From positions 39,453 through 77,226 of the forward strand of contig CAUDNR010000546.1 of assembly GCA_958430865.1 (NCBI GenBank): a DNA stretch of 37,774 nucleotides. The letters are read 5' to 3'. A program made the translations under genes and the position numbers. Under the pieces are notes generated by a model. The model saw nothing but the letters and a program-made list of their open reading frames with translations, was not told the origin of the DNA and searched no databases. Within the stretch, counting starts at the first letter, position 1; the number at the start of each line of letters is the position of its first letter. The stretch comes from Entrophospora sp. SA101 (Eukaryota > Glomeromycota > Glomeromycetes > Entrophosporales > Entrophosporaceae). Shown here in pieces: positions 12,598 to 22,941 of the stretch.

Positions 12598-15500
12598 ATG
12601 ATAAACAATAACAACAACACTAGTGCTGGTTTTTCTGGTAAACCTTAATTTAAAATAAATATACATGAATTAGAAAAATAAAATATTAATAACCTATGCA
12701 TTTAATAATGCAGGAGATGGAAATCGAGCAAACGATAACAATTATAGAAACAATAATTATGATGCTGTTACAGCAAATGAAGATGAGCATACGCCATTTT
12801 TAAACAACTCATCTAAACACAGCAACAATTATGGCAATAACACAGATGTTTCAATATCAATAGAAGACCGTTGTTGGTCTCCAAGATTGAGAATAAATCC
12901 ATCATCGTTTCGTGATTGGAATATGTTATCATTAAGTATAAAAGGGTTTAAAAACGCTATTATAAATCCATGGCTATATTATTACATTATTATATTTTCC
13001 TTATTAAATATAATACATGGAATATCATTTGGTAAGCGCAATGATTAGAAGAAATACATGCGAACACCACTCAACAACCACGTGGTTACAAATGATTTCA
13101 AATGTGATTATTAAGTGTCATTAGTTTCACTCAATCAGAATACGTTTAATAATTGAAGTTTTTAAAAACAAATTAGGGATAACGTTATTTCCTCATACGC
13201 ACCATCACCTTAATAGTAAAGAGGATGAATTTGGAAGATATAAATATATTGGAATGGTGATGTTTTTTATCAGGTAAGTTATATTGATATACTTTTGATT
13301 TATTTATTTATTTATTTATTTAATCGGCTAACGGATTCGCGTCTTTATCAATAAAGTTGTATTATTTCAAAAGTCATAAACTCGATTGGTGGAAAATTCC
13401 AAGGTGGAAATAGTACAATGATCATACAATGCAAGTATTTTTTTTTTTTAATTAGAGATCAAAATTGTTCATAATTTATAATCTAATAAATAATCTTTTT
13501 TTAAATAATAATAGTAATCCCATTTTTGCATTTGATGTAAGTAAATCTTTCGACAACAATTTTAAAGGAAGAAAACAATAAAATCTAATAACCCTTCTCT
13601 TTTTTTATTTTCTTTATTCTTTTTGGTTGAAAAGCGGGGAAAAAATTAAAAACCATATTGATTTGGAACTGGATTCGAAACCGGAACCGGAAGAATTTAA
13701 AATAGCGTTTTATACAACAATATCTGCTTACGCGCTAAGTACCGTAATAACCGGTATTGGGCTTTTATTATTTGTAATATTCAGGGTATGTATATATTTA
13801 TAATAATTGTATATTATATATTGAATATATCACGCATATCTAATAAAAAAATTTCTAGTATAATTTCTTTTTGGAGTTTTTCCCGAGACACATTTATATT
13901 GGAACATCTGGTGGTATTGGTTGTTACTTGATGATGACTGCCACAAAGTTTTCAATTCGACTGTCCAAAAAATTTGATTTCGGAATATTGGAAAAAGTTA
14001 TCTCGCATGAGAATAACTTTTTGTCATGTGGTTTGGCTTTTGTTTTTGGATTATGCCTCTTGATTATTATTAGACGCAAAGCTAAAAGCAATCATGTTCC
14101 GACCATCATCACTTTAAGTTTTCTATCAATTTCCTTGGGCTTCTACCTAGTGATATATTTTTTACGTATTCCTTTGGATTCGGGTTCTTTGATTAAACAT
14201 GGATGGATATTCATTTTTCAAGATAATCAAATCACAGTGTCTGAATTCTACTCTGATTTCCGTAAGTACAAGTTTATAAATCTGTTTTCTGATTACATAC
14301 ATATATCAATATAATATACTACAATTATTTGACCACGTTCTGGTTCGAAATTTTTAATTATTAATATATTGTTCATATAGAGTTTAAATTTATTGATTGG
14401 GAAGCAATAGGAGAAACCATTCCAACAATGCTTATGCTTGGATACTTTACAATACTAAATGTTAATATAAACATTAGTAAATTGCAAACTTCACTTGATA
14501 ACCATAATCAATTAAATAAAGGTCGTGAACTGATTGTTCAAGGAGTTTCCAATTTAATTTCTGGAACTTTTCAAGGTTAGAATAGAATCATTATGATTTG
14601 TGAAATCATATAATACCAATACTAATCACACCAATAAATCGTCATAGTTTCCTTGGGGCATGAAGAGTCAATTATATTGATTAAATCAGGAGTAAATAAT
14701 CGTGTTATGGGAATGATACTTGCATTTTGTATTGGTACAACAGTATATTTCGGAAAAATATTACTTTTGATTGAACAAATTCCTACAATAGCTGTAGGCA
14801 CAATAATCTTCTACTTGGGACTGGAGATGATCCGAGAGGCATTGTTAGATTCATGGAAAATTTTCAATATGGTAGAATATTTGAATGTCATAGCCACAAT
14901 GGGTGCAATGGTGCTTACTGGGTTTGTTGAAGGAATATATATTGGGATTACGATCTCATATATATCCTTCATGTTGTCAAATTATCAAAAGGGAGTAATT
15001 AAGACAACATTTTCAGGTAATTCAGATAGATCTTTTGTCAGAAGACATTACCGAGACCAAAGATTTCTTGAAATACTTGGTAGTCAAATCTATGGAATGA
15101 CATTACAAGGTTATATGTTTTATGGAGCAATTAAAAGAGTTGAAAATACTATAAAGAAAGCTTTGATTGATGGTGAACAGGATGGAAAACCTATTAAATT
15201 CTTGATTTTAAATATGCTTTGTGTCACTGGGTTTGATATTAATTCTGTCCATGTGCTTGAAAGCATACAAAAGCATCTTCAACATCAAAAAGTATATCTT
15301 GTAATCTGTGGATATGAATCTCTGGGAGTTTGTGTACCATTGAAGAATTTATCATTTTGGAATGATGTTACAAATGATTATGTAAAATTTTATGATGAAC
15401 CTAATGAGGCACTAGAATGGTGTGAGAATTCACTCTTGGGAACTTTTTATGCTCGAAACAGACTGTTATACAATAGTGATAATCAACTTGGTAATTAGAA

Positions 15501-16211
15501 GTTAAATAATTTTGAAAATTTTTATTATTTATTATTAATGATTTTTTTTTAATATAATCAAAGTTGGAGTACAACATCAGACCACATCATCTTTACTTAA
15601 TGATGAGTCTTTTTGCAGTCCTCAAGTTGAAGATGCTGGAAGAAGCATATTTGAAAGTAAGTAAATCAATCCAATTATTGTCATTAATTTACACATATTA
15701 TCTACCAATCAATTTACATTTATTTCATTGTTTTTTTTTTTTAGATAAAATTGGTCTTGAAAGTAAAAACAAACTTGTAAATATTTTGATGAAAGCATTC
15801 AAGGAAATTACAAATGAAAAAGAAGAATTTTTTAATTTGCTAGTTCCATATTTTAAAAAAGAAGAAGTACAAAAGGACTCACAACTGTGGTCAAAAGGTG
15901 ATAATCCACATTGTATATATGTAGTGGAACAGGGACAATTGAGCACATGGATATCAGCAGAAAACAACATAAAAAAAGTAATTGAGAGAATCTTACCACT
16001 TACCATGGTAGGTGAATTAGGTTTTTTCACTGATAATCAGCGACAAACAAATTTGGTGACAAATACTCTATGTGTTCTATGGAAAATGGATCAAGCTTCT
16101 TATTTAAGTATGATGAAATCTAATCCCGTTTTAGGAGCCATTTTTATGAAATTGGTAATGAAATTCTCTGTAGAAAGGTTACGCAAGTTGGATCGTTATG
16201 TCTTTGATTAA
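12598..16211 (+). CDS. Vsb1/YGR125W-like SulP-STAS-cNMP-domain transporter, copy 3 (complete)
   Basis: A complete 900-aa protein in 11 exons: 12598-12637, 12714-13031, 13177-13273, 13357-13430, 13515-13536, 13635-13785, 13859-14261, 14381-14575, 14648-15490, 15564-15656, 15745-16211. Every junction keeps phase; the intron after 13430 has a GC donor, as in copy 2. The start follows a TATATAAA box by about 60 bases. The domain order equals copy 2: Asn-rich N-terminal tail (1 to about 95), SulP membrane domain, STAS, cNMP-like domain. The tail is poorly conserved against copy 2, and the membrane domain is the most diverged of the three (for example HEESIILIKSG and ENSLLGTFYARN). The last exon is almost identical to that of copy 1. 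No disabling change is seen. Confidence 0.91.
13431..13514 (+). other. GC-AG intron in transporter copy 3
   Basis: Donor GCAAGT after exon-final T, acceptor AATAG. Splicing joins MIIQ to LIPFLHLM in phase. It is the equivalent of the intron at 6795-6883. Confidence 0.75.
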
Positions 16212-16518
16212 AACAAAATGATAATGTAAATCATGTAAATATTTAGTTTTATTATTACATTATCTTTAATGATAATATTTGAGTAAACGATGAAAATAAC
16301 TTTTTTCTTTTTTTATATGTAAATCATAAAAAAAAAAACTATGTAATTAAAAAAATAAAAATAAAAAACTGAGTTGACGTAAGAAATATTTAACAAAAAC
16401 GATTGATTTGCCCTCAATTACTTATTTAATTTAATTCTACCACGTCATATCTTTGTATTCGAACATTTCATTCATCCATTGAAAAAAGATAACTTAATCA
16501 TAAAGAAAATTTGTATGT
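16212..16518. other. AT-rich 3' flank of transporter copy 3; no gene seen
   Basis: Begins with a stretch shared with the 3' flanks of copies 1 and 2 (TAAATCATGTAAATATTTAG). After that come A/T runs and nothing recognisable up to the edge of the 486-bp repeat. Confidence 0.6.
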
Positions 16519-17004
16519 ACAATAGAGATCATAATGATGGATATAATGACACGCACGGTCAACCCCGCTTTACATACAGCAATATGTCACAGGCGTATGA
16601 ATACACAAAAATCTCGGAGATCCAAATACAATATAATGTGATTACGATAATAATGATATAACTTTATTGGGTGCTTTCTTTGTATTATTCCTTGTTTCGT
16701 AATTTTTAATTACGTGATATCCCTCATGGTGTTACAAGCCGCCTAGAAAACTTCAAGCTGCGGCTATTCGACTAGACTTTTTTTCTAGTTGCGACTAAGA
16801 ATGGTGACGAAATTCATATTTATCGTCAAGAATCTTTTAACGAAATTGACGAAATTTATGCTTGATTCAGCCAATCAAATACGATGCTTGTGATAATTCT
16901 TATGTACATATATACCAGTGTTGGAAATTCAGGGTGCGCAGGGTGCACGCGCAGCATGTTACACCAAAATTGTGAAACATTTTATGTGCAAAATCATTTA
17001 ATAT
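16519..17004. repeat. 486-bp perfect repeat, copy A
   Basis: Matches 35857-36552 without a visible difference, except that the second copy carries an internal 210-bp tandem duplication; lengths agree exactly (486 + 210 = 696). It starts ACAATAGAGATC and ends ATTTAATAT. It has no matching terminal inverted repeats of its own. Inside is a small hairpin around CTAGACTTTTTTTCTAG. The 60-codon open frames in it are not supported as genes. Confidence 0.85.
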
Positions 17005-17014
17005 TCCAACATTG
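16916..17014 (+). mobile_element. Short hAT-like non-autonomous element
   Basis: It starts CAGTGTTGGAA and ends TTCCAACATTG, 11-base inverted ends with one mismatch and the CAGTG form common in hAT transposons. The first 89 bases equal the sequence starting at 36464, which runs on into a hAT-type transposase gene. This 99-base copy therefore looks like an internal deletion of that element. No 8-base target duplication could be recognised, which weakens the call. Confidence 0.5.
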
Positions 17015-17397
17015 CGAAGAGATACATTATATTGTAAAGGCAAGCTTCAGAACATCAATTAATTGATTTTAACAGAGGAAAAAGATTTTTTTAGAAAAAA
17101 ATAATATCAAATTGAATTTTCAACTATTGAATAGATCACCACCATTATACAGTATTAAAGCCAATAGTGATCACGCTATCATGACAATAATGTCATAGAA
17201 GTCAATTACATAGAGAAAAGAGCCATAAATTAATTTTAGAATCACTCAACAACTATTAGCATGCTTTCAACTTGTGTGAATTAGATTGCGAATTGGTTAA
17301 TTAATCATCCTAGATTTAATATTTGTTTTGGGAATCTCAATGAAATGAAATGTTATTTCTTTAATAATTTTTAATTTCTAATTCAATCTTTTGCAAT

Positions 17398-17982
17398 AGA
17401 TGGTGGCTACGATGATAACCTTAATATTAATAATAATGGTCCAGCACGGTTGATTGAAGCTCAAAATCAAATTAAAGTTTAGAGTTCGGGTGACATTATT
17501 TGTTTAGACAAATTAATAGATGCAATTTCAAATATTCACAATAAATAATCAATCCATTATAAAGTGATGGAATAAATAATTTAGGTATTTTATTAATACA
17601 AACATTTCAAAATTTAAAGGATTTAAACTTGAATATTAGGAATAAAAATGTTATAAAATCTTTTAAATCTATTTCATTCCCAAATCTCGAAATTTTGGAA
17701 TTATCATTTTTTGTCTTTTAGACTTGAATTAAAAGTCATTCGTATGATGATAAACATTGGCCAAGAATTCCAAGACTATCGACTTCTAGAGTATTCATCA
17801 AAACTGGATTAGATCAAGAGTTAGCTTGCATATGAAAATTTGAAACATATTACATTTATTAATTGGAATTATATTTTTGATCGTGATAAAATATTCAAAA
17901 GTATTATTATTATTTTTTTTGAAGGATATGCAACTATTTCCGACAGTTATTTGGAACTATTAATAAATGACCTAATACTAAT
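17398..17982 (+). pseudogene. Decayed F-box/LRR-like protein fragment
   Basis: Read across several frames, this stretch gives protein-like text: NNNGPARLIEAQNQIK, LDKLIDAISNIHNK, FQNLKDLNLNIRNKN, SFPNLEILELSFF, HWPRIPRLSTSRV, LKHITFINWNYIF. The pattern of leucines and phrases such as FPNLEILEL resembles the F-box/LRR-like families that are very abundant in glomeromycete fungi. Many frameshifts and stops (for example TAG at 17480) show it is dead. A MITE abuts its 3' end at 17983. Family assignment is from memory and general pattern. Confidence 0.5.
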
Positions 17983-18130
17983 AATCATGTATTTTTCCGC
18001 AAAAATCATCCGAAAATCGCCAAATCAATTTCTAAATAAGGATAACACGCACCCAACCCACCAATAAAATTGGATACTTTCATGATGCTGCGCAAATTTG
18101 CGGATGTTTTTTGCGGAAAAATACATGATT
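17983..18130. mobile_element. MITE with 30-base terminal inverted repeats
   Basis: The left end is AATCATGTATTTTTCCGCAA followed by AAATCATCCG. The right end is the inverse with two mismatches, closing GGAAAAATACATGATT. The element is 148 bases with no coding capacity. A partial relative lies at 2838-2881 (AATCGTGTATTTTTCCGCAA). It inserted at the end of the F-box/LRR-like fragment. Confidence 0.75.
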
Positions 18131-18284
18131 TTGAATTACAGACAATTAAACATTTTAATTTTAAACTTAAATTTTACAAGTATAAAAAAAGTATATATTG
18201 TTATTTAGTGTTTCGTATATTTTCATGTTTCTAATTATCCTTTTTTTATACTACTCTCAAAATGTTTTAGTTAAAATATTAAAG

Positions 18285-19379
18285 ACAAAGGTGTAGCTTT
18301 TGTAACATATAAAAGTCCGCTTAATGCAGAATTTGCAAAAGAAGCAATGACAAATCAAAGTTTAGATCATAATGAAGTGAGTGAATTCTTCAAAAATTTT
18401 ATTTTTAATATTAATGGTATTAAAAGTCACTAATAATTAGTAATAATATTATGGTATTAGATACTGAATGTAAGATATGATGAAATATTATAATCTTTAT
18501 TTATTTACAATATATATATATAGCTTGCTATTTTGTTATTTAATATATTTTAATATTAATGATTAATAATTACTAAAAATGCTTTTAGATGGGCAACTGA
18601 TGATCCTAATCCTCGTGCCAAGGAAGAGTATAAATGAAAGGCAGAAGCCCTTGCTGTACAAGCAATACAAAAAAGTTTACCTGTTGAATTTTCTTTAGGG
18701 GGTCATGAATATTTTAACAAGAAACCTCGCATAACCACCACCACTGATATTGATTCAAATCAAGATTTTTATGGCTTAGAAGGTTATGAAAACCCTTATG
18801 GAATAATTAATACTAATGCTACTACTATTAATGATAATGCTAGTTCAACAGTTTCAACTATGGTAGAAACTATTTTACCTACAACAACTACAGCTACAAC
18901 TGTTGTGTATAATGAGCAACAACAACAACCATTATTAGCTCTTGATTCAACAAAAATTGACAATGATTATTATAATAATAATTATGGTTTACAGCAGACA
19001 TTACTTACACAACCACTTCTTAAAAACTCCATAGTATCTGCAGAAACACTAGAAATCTAAAGATTCAAGAGGATTTAATTCTTCTATTAATTCTAGGCAA
19101 ACTAATGAAGTTTATAATGATAAAAAATTAGATAAAAAAGAGAACAAGTCAGCATTAGCAGGGTTAGCAGATTATGGAAGCAGTGATGATGATGATGATG
19201 ATGATAATGAGGAGGAAGAGAATGGGAAGGAAGAAGTAGTGATAGTAAAGGAAAAAGAAAAAGAAAAAGAAAAAGAGAAAGAGAAAGAAAGGGAGAAAGG
19301 AAAGGCAAGAAAAAAAGTAAAGGAAGAAAATGAAGAGAAAGTAAGGCCAATAAGGAAAAGCACAAGGAAGAAAAATTAA
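18285..19379 (+). pseudogene. 5'-truncated, broken Cwc2-type splicing factor
   Basis: Matches the second half of the fungal pre-mRNA splicing factor Cwc2, an NTC-associated RNA-binding protein. The RRM end (KGVAFVTYKSPLNAEFAKEA, 18285-18376) is followed by LNVR (18471-18484) and WATDDPNPRAKEEYK (from 18589). The C-terminal end is ALAGLADYGSSDDDD, like the conserved Cwc2 tail. Damage: no zinc finger or first half of the RRM upstream; the expected donor after 18484 reads AT where GT is needed; an in-frame TGA at 18635-18637; and a frame change near 19056, after which the frame runs to the stop at 19377-19379. The last part encodes an acidic and Lys/Glu-repeat tail. It cannot make a normal Cwc2. 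Confidence 0.8.
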
Positions 19380-19899
19380 TTAAATAGCTAATTTATACTT
19401 GATTTTCAATGTAAATATATTTATTTATGTTAAACTAATAACTTCATATTACCTATCAAGTTAATGTTATTTGTTCAACATCAAGTTTTAACATCGTTAA
19501 TATCAGAACAACCAAATTATTTGATTTCACTTTTAAATTTTGATATTGATCTAATACTAATCAATTTTTCCTTGACAATATGATCCTTTTATAAGTTTTC
19601 ATAGGTTAGTAGGAAAGTGCAAATAATCCTGTTCGCTATTACTATCAAAGTTCTTTCAACTAAATTTTTTGTATTTTGTGTCACAACATAAAATAAAAAA
19701 ATATTATTCACGAAGTCATCAATTAGTATTAGTAAAATTTGAGACATTTTTCCTCTGCCGATCCTTATTTAGAGTTCAGTGTCTAAAATCTAGTGTTACC
19801 TGTTAAGACCTTCCTTAACCAGTAATTAACGGATTACCAGATGAAAAAAATCTGAATCACAAAAAATCATCATCTAGAAACAACACTTTTTTTTTTAAT
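19380..19899. other. Intergenic, probable promoter region of the uS5m gene
   Basis: AT-rich, without a supported ORF or repeat. It contains the 5' flank of the uS5m gene, ending in a T-run immediately before the start codon at 19900. Confidence 0.5.
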
Positions 19900-20921
19900 A
19901 TGTTCAGGCTTATTAATCATACATTTCCTAATAAGCTTTTCCCTTCTAAATGTTTTTTTCAAGCATTACCATCCCCTGTTAGGATCGTTGCCTTTCATAC
20001 AGGTATAACATATTCATTTAATTTTTCTTGCAAGATAATTAAGATGATTTCTATTATTAGGACATACCCATTTATTTCAAAATCCTAAAACCGGTAAGTT
20101 TTTTAATTATTTGATTGTTCTTGATAAATAAAATTGTTATTATTATTGTCAATTCATATCCATATTTATGTATATTTATGTAACAAGATCTATCCAAACT
20201 CGATCCAATTCTGGACGTTGAAAAGCCGTTCATCACTCCACCATCACTACCAACATATCGTTCATCATCAACAATAGTTTCACCAGAAGCTGAATCCGAC
20301 GATACTGACATCTTAGCAGCGTTGACAGGTCTCACTGCTCAAGAAATAAGGGCTTTACAAAAAAAAGTTTTGATTGTCAAACGTGTAGTAAACCAAACAT
20401 CAAAAGGTCGTATATTTAGTATGTATTCATTGGTGGTGGTGGGTAATGGTAATGGATTGGCAAGTTATGGTGAGGGTAAACATGAAGAAGCTGCAACTTC
20501 TGTAAGGAAAGCTACAAATCAAGCAATTAAAAACCTACAATATTTTCATCGATATAATGACAGAACCATTTATCATGAGATTCAATATAAATTTCATAGT
20601 ACTAAATTAAAGTTAATGGTTAGACCTCCAGGTATATCTATTCATCTTTCGTTCATCTATTTATTTATCCTATTTATTTATATTTATATAATAATATTTT
20701 TTATAGGATTTGGTATAAGAACAAATCATTACATACATGAAATATGCAAATGTGTTGGTATACATGACTTAGCGGCCAAAGTTTTGGGATCACGTAACGG
20801 AATGAATGTTGTAAAAGCTACTTTTCAAGCTCTTGAAACTCAAAAATTACCTGAAGATTTAGCAAAAACAAGAGGGAAAAAGGTTGTGGATCTTTATCGT
20901 ACTTATTATGGTGTAGAATGA
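19900..20921 (+). CDS. MRPS5: Mitochondrial small ribosomal subunit protein uS5m
   Basis: The protein is a structural component of the mitochondrial small ribosomal subunit and is imported from the cytosol. Four in-phase exons (19900-20002, 20061-20093, 20188-20631, 20707-20921) encode 264 aa. Residues 1 to about 35 are basic and rich in Phe/Ser with no acidic residue, a plausible mitochondrial presequence. The S5 N-terminal domain follows near 104-170 (KRVVNQTSKGR, VVVGNGNGLASYGEGKHEEA). The S5 C-terminal domain is near 194-264 (FGIRTNHYIHEI, AKVLGSRNGMNVVKATFQAL). The ATG at 19900 is chosen because it gives the presequence and joins exon 2 (GHTHLFQNPKT) in phase. No lesion seen. The length is within the range for fungal uS5m. 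Confidence 0.93.
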
Positions 20922-20998
20922 ATGAATGATTGATTAAATGTAAATATATTAATAAAAAATGGATTATTTCAATATTTGAATATGGATATTTCCTAATA

Positions 20999-21082
20999 CA
21001 CAGTGAGTCTCGGTATAACGGATATGTTTGTTCCAGGAAATTTATCCGCTATACCGAGTCATCCGTAATACCGAGATATCCA
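20999..21082. mobile_element. Pogo/Tc1-type terminus with subterminal repeats
   Basis: Begins CACAGTGAGTCTCGGTATAA after a TA (20997-20998) and repeats the CGGTAT motif inverted twice (CCGCTATACCGAG, CCGTAATACCGAGA). It is the same family as the complete element at 30413-30620. No matching right end was found downstream, so this is a truncated element or one end of a decayed longer one. Confidence 0.55.
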
Positions 21083-22887
21083 TAAAAAATCAAATTTTTG
21101 ATTAAATCATGTGATACATATTGCGTAAATAATTTTATTTTTAAATAATATGAATGCAAATAATAATGATGATAATAAAAATACATTTGGTAAAAAATTT
21201 TAAAAAAAAACAATTCATTCACTTAAAACGTTGACATTATAATAATCTTCCATTATTGTTTGCACTTGTTTTAATTTCAAACATTTTCTTCAGGCCAAAT
21301 TTAGATATGATTGTCGAGTCTTGTCTAAATTTAGCAATGATCCTAAAGTATATACATGACTTAAAAAAGAATAGACAAATAATTTTTGAGAAAATTTCTC
21401 TATTACATTAAAATTAAAGACCTATTCCATCAACTAATAGAACTATTTTTTTAAAAGGTAGGACAGAAAATGACTTTTATACTTTTAAAATTTGCACAAA
21501 ATTTAGGAGGTCTTTAGACTGAGCCAACTATATTAACTTTGATGGTATTTCTGAATTATTACTCGAGGTTTTTCTTTGACTAATGATTGAGCTTGAGTTG
21601 TTTAATTTCTAAATTCCTGTTGCTTGATTCTACTTGGTAAGTTTCTTTTCTGAAAAATTTATTTATTTATATAAATAGCTTCTCTCCATTATATGTAGGA
21701 GTGATTGGTGGTCAATTTTTAGCTCTCAATTCCTCTTTCGATCTTTGTTGAGGTCGATTGATTAAGATATCTTTCTCGGTTATTGCTGATTGTTTAGTCT
21801 GATTTTTCGAGGCAAGTTCTTGGAATTGTCGACAAATAGTATAGTGTTATTAAGATTATCAATCTGTCCTTGCGAACTTGCCATGTAAACGATTAGGATG
21901 TTTTTGTGCATTAATAAATTAATCAAGTTCTACGCGAAAGATATCTTTGTTTTGAAGCAAGATTGCTTATCTTTGTTCTCTATCACAACCTGAAGTAAAT
22001 TTTGATTTCTGAAGCTTCTTAAAGCGTTAACCAAATTATTCTCGGTTGTTGTCTTTGTATTTTGTTCAGGATTCTCTTTCACTAGATTATTTGCTCTTAT
22101 GTTTGATGAAGTTTATGCTATTTTATCCTTCGGGGTGATGGAGCAATTTAATAAAGTTGACATTTTTTTTTATCCTTCCAAGCTTGAATTCTTCTCTTTA
22201 AGACTCAATTCCTTGGGGTGCCCATTTCAATCTATCAGGAGTTTCTGACTCTCTATTGTCCAATGCTCACAGACAAGAACAATTTTACTCTCTCATTATG
22301 TCGGCTTTTACCTTGCTTACTAAACTTGCAATTATGATCCTTTTGCAGAAAATTCTCGAATAGATCAGACAGACCTTTATCCTTTTGTTTCTTCAAAAGA
22401 GTATTTGTTTTAATTATACTTTTTTTATATTTTATTGACTATAATTTAGCTCAATCGCCAACCTAATAAAATTGCGGGTACAGATATTTTTTGTAGGTTA
22501 TATTTTTATTAATTTAATTTATTTTTACATTTCATAAAACAATGAGAACTATGATCCATTATTGGAAAGTAGCAAGTACTCGCGTATAATATTCATTATT
22601 AGGGCATCAAAACTAGGAAGCACTTTATCAATAAAATCCGTGGAAGTTATGGGCAATCTTTTCAAGAAATATTATGCAGTATAATCATTATATTTTTGTA
22701 ATGTGGTAAACGTAAATAGAAAACGGGCGCACTAAATTGATACCTGAAATTTCTTTGTGACGTAATGTTCATTTTGTCTAGTATGCCCTCTTTACTATTA
22801 CATTTTAAACAAAAAATAGTTAAAAGAACTCTTATTTTGTATATATTTAATATTTTGTATATATATAAATTTTTTTTTATGATAGTC

Positions 22888-22919
<32 letters not shown>

Positions 22920-22941
22920 TAATCATCAAATCTTTTTTTTT
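21083..22941. other. Gene-poor stretch with degenerate repeat-like sequence
   Basis: No intact gene seen. Part of it (about 21240-22400) has more balanced composition than ordinary spacer here and gives short protein-like runs on the minus strand; see the separate entry. The end (22880-22925) is an ATA microsatellite just past the minus-strand gene stop. Confidence 0.5.
22000..22400 (-). pseudogene. Unidentified degenerate coding-like fragment
   Basis: On the minus strand, a 48-codon run ending near 22252 contains KKQKDKGLSDLFENFLQK and HNERVKLFLSVSIGQ. Further runs include ETPDRLKWAPQGIES and KENPEQNTKTTTENN, separated by stops and frame changes. The hydrophilic, Lys/Asn/Glu-rich text looks like an eroded mobile-element or repeat-family protein. 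I do not recognise the family. Confidence 0.35.

Larger units (their letters stand above)
1..16260 (+). repeat. Tandem triplication of a ~6.7-kb unit (gene plus spacer)
   Basis: The three Vsb1-like genes lie head to tail, and their spacers also align. Matching landmarks include CTTGGACCGAA (3460 and 11073), TGTTTTATATGGGA (4167 and 11262) and the leader before each start. Start-to-start distance of copies 2 and 3 is 6,656 bases. Spacer differences come mostly from element insertions: 3680-4163 is found only in the first spacer, and about 880 bases (roughly 9672-10555) only in the second. The unit therefore duplicated as gene plus spacer, and elements inserted later. Confidence 0.85.

Noticed and set aside
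16479..17066. Two 60-codon open frames in the 486-bp repeat region
   Set aside because: Composition is not protein-like and there are no flanking exons. Part also appears at 35857 only because the DNA is duplicated.
18635..18637. Possible stop-codon reassignment (TGA read as an amino acid) in the Cwc2-like sequence
   Set aside because: Other genes here use TGA as a normal stop (uS5m, mS29), and the locus has three further lesions.
19102..19365. Minus-strand open frames rich in Leu, Ser and Phe
   Set aside because: They are the antisense of the acidic and Lys/Glu-repeat tail of the Cwc2 pseudogene.
20997..22450. A full-length pogo transposon from 20999 to about 22450
   Set aside because: No right terminus or recognisable DDE transposase text was found; the minus-strand runs could not be assigned.
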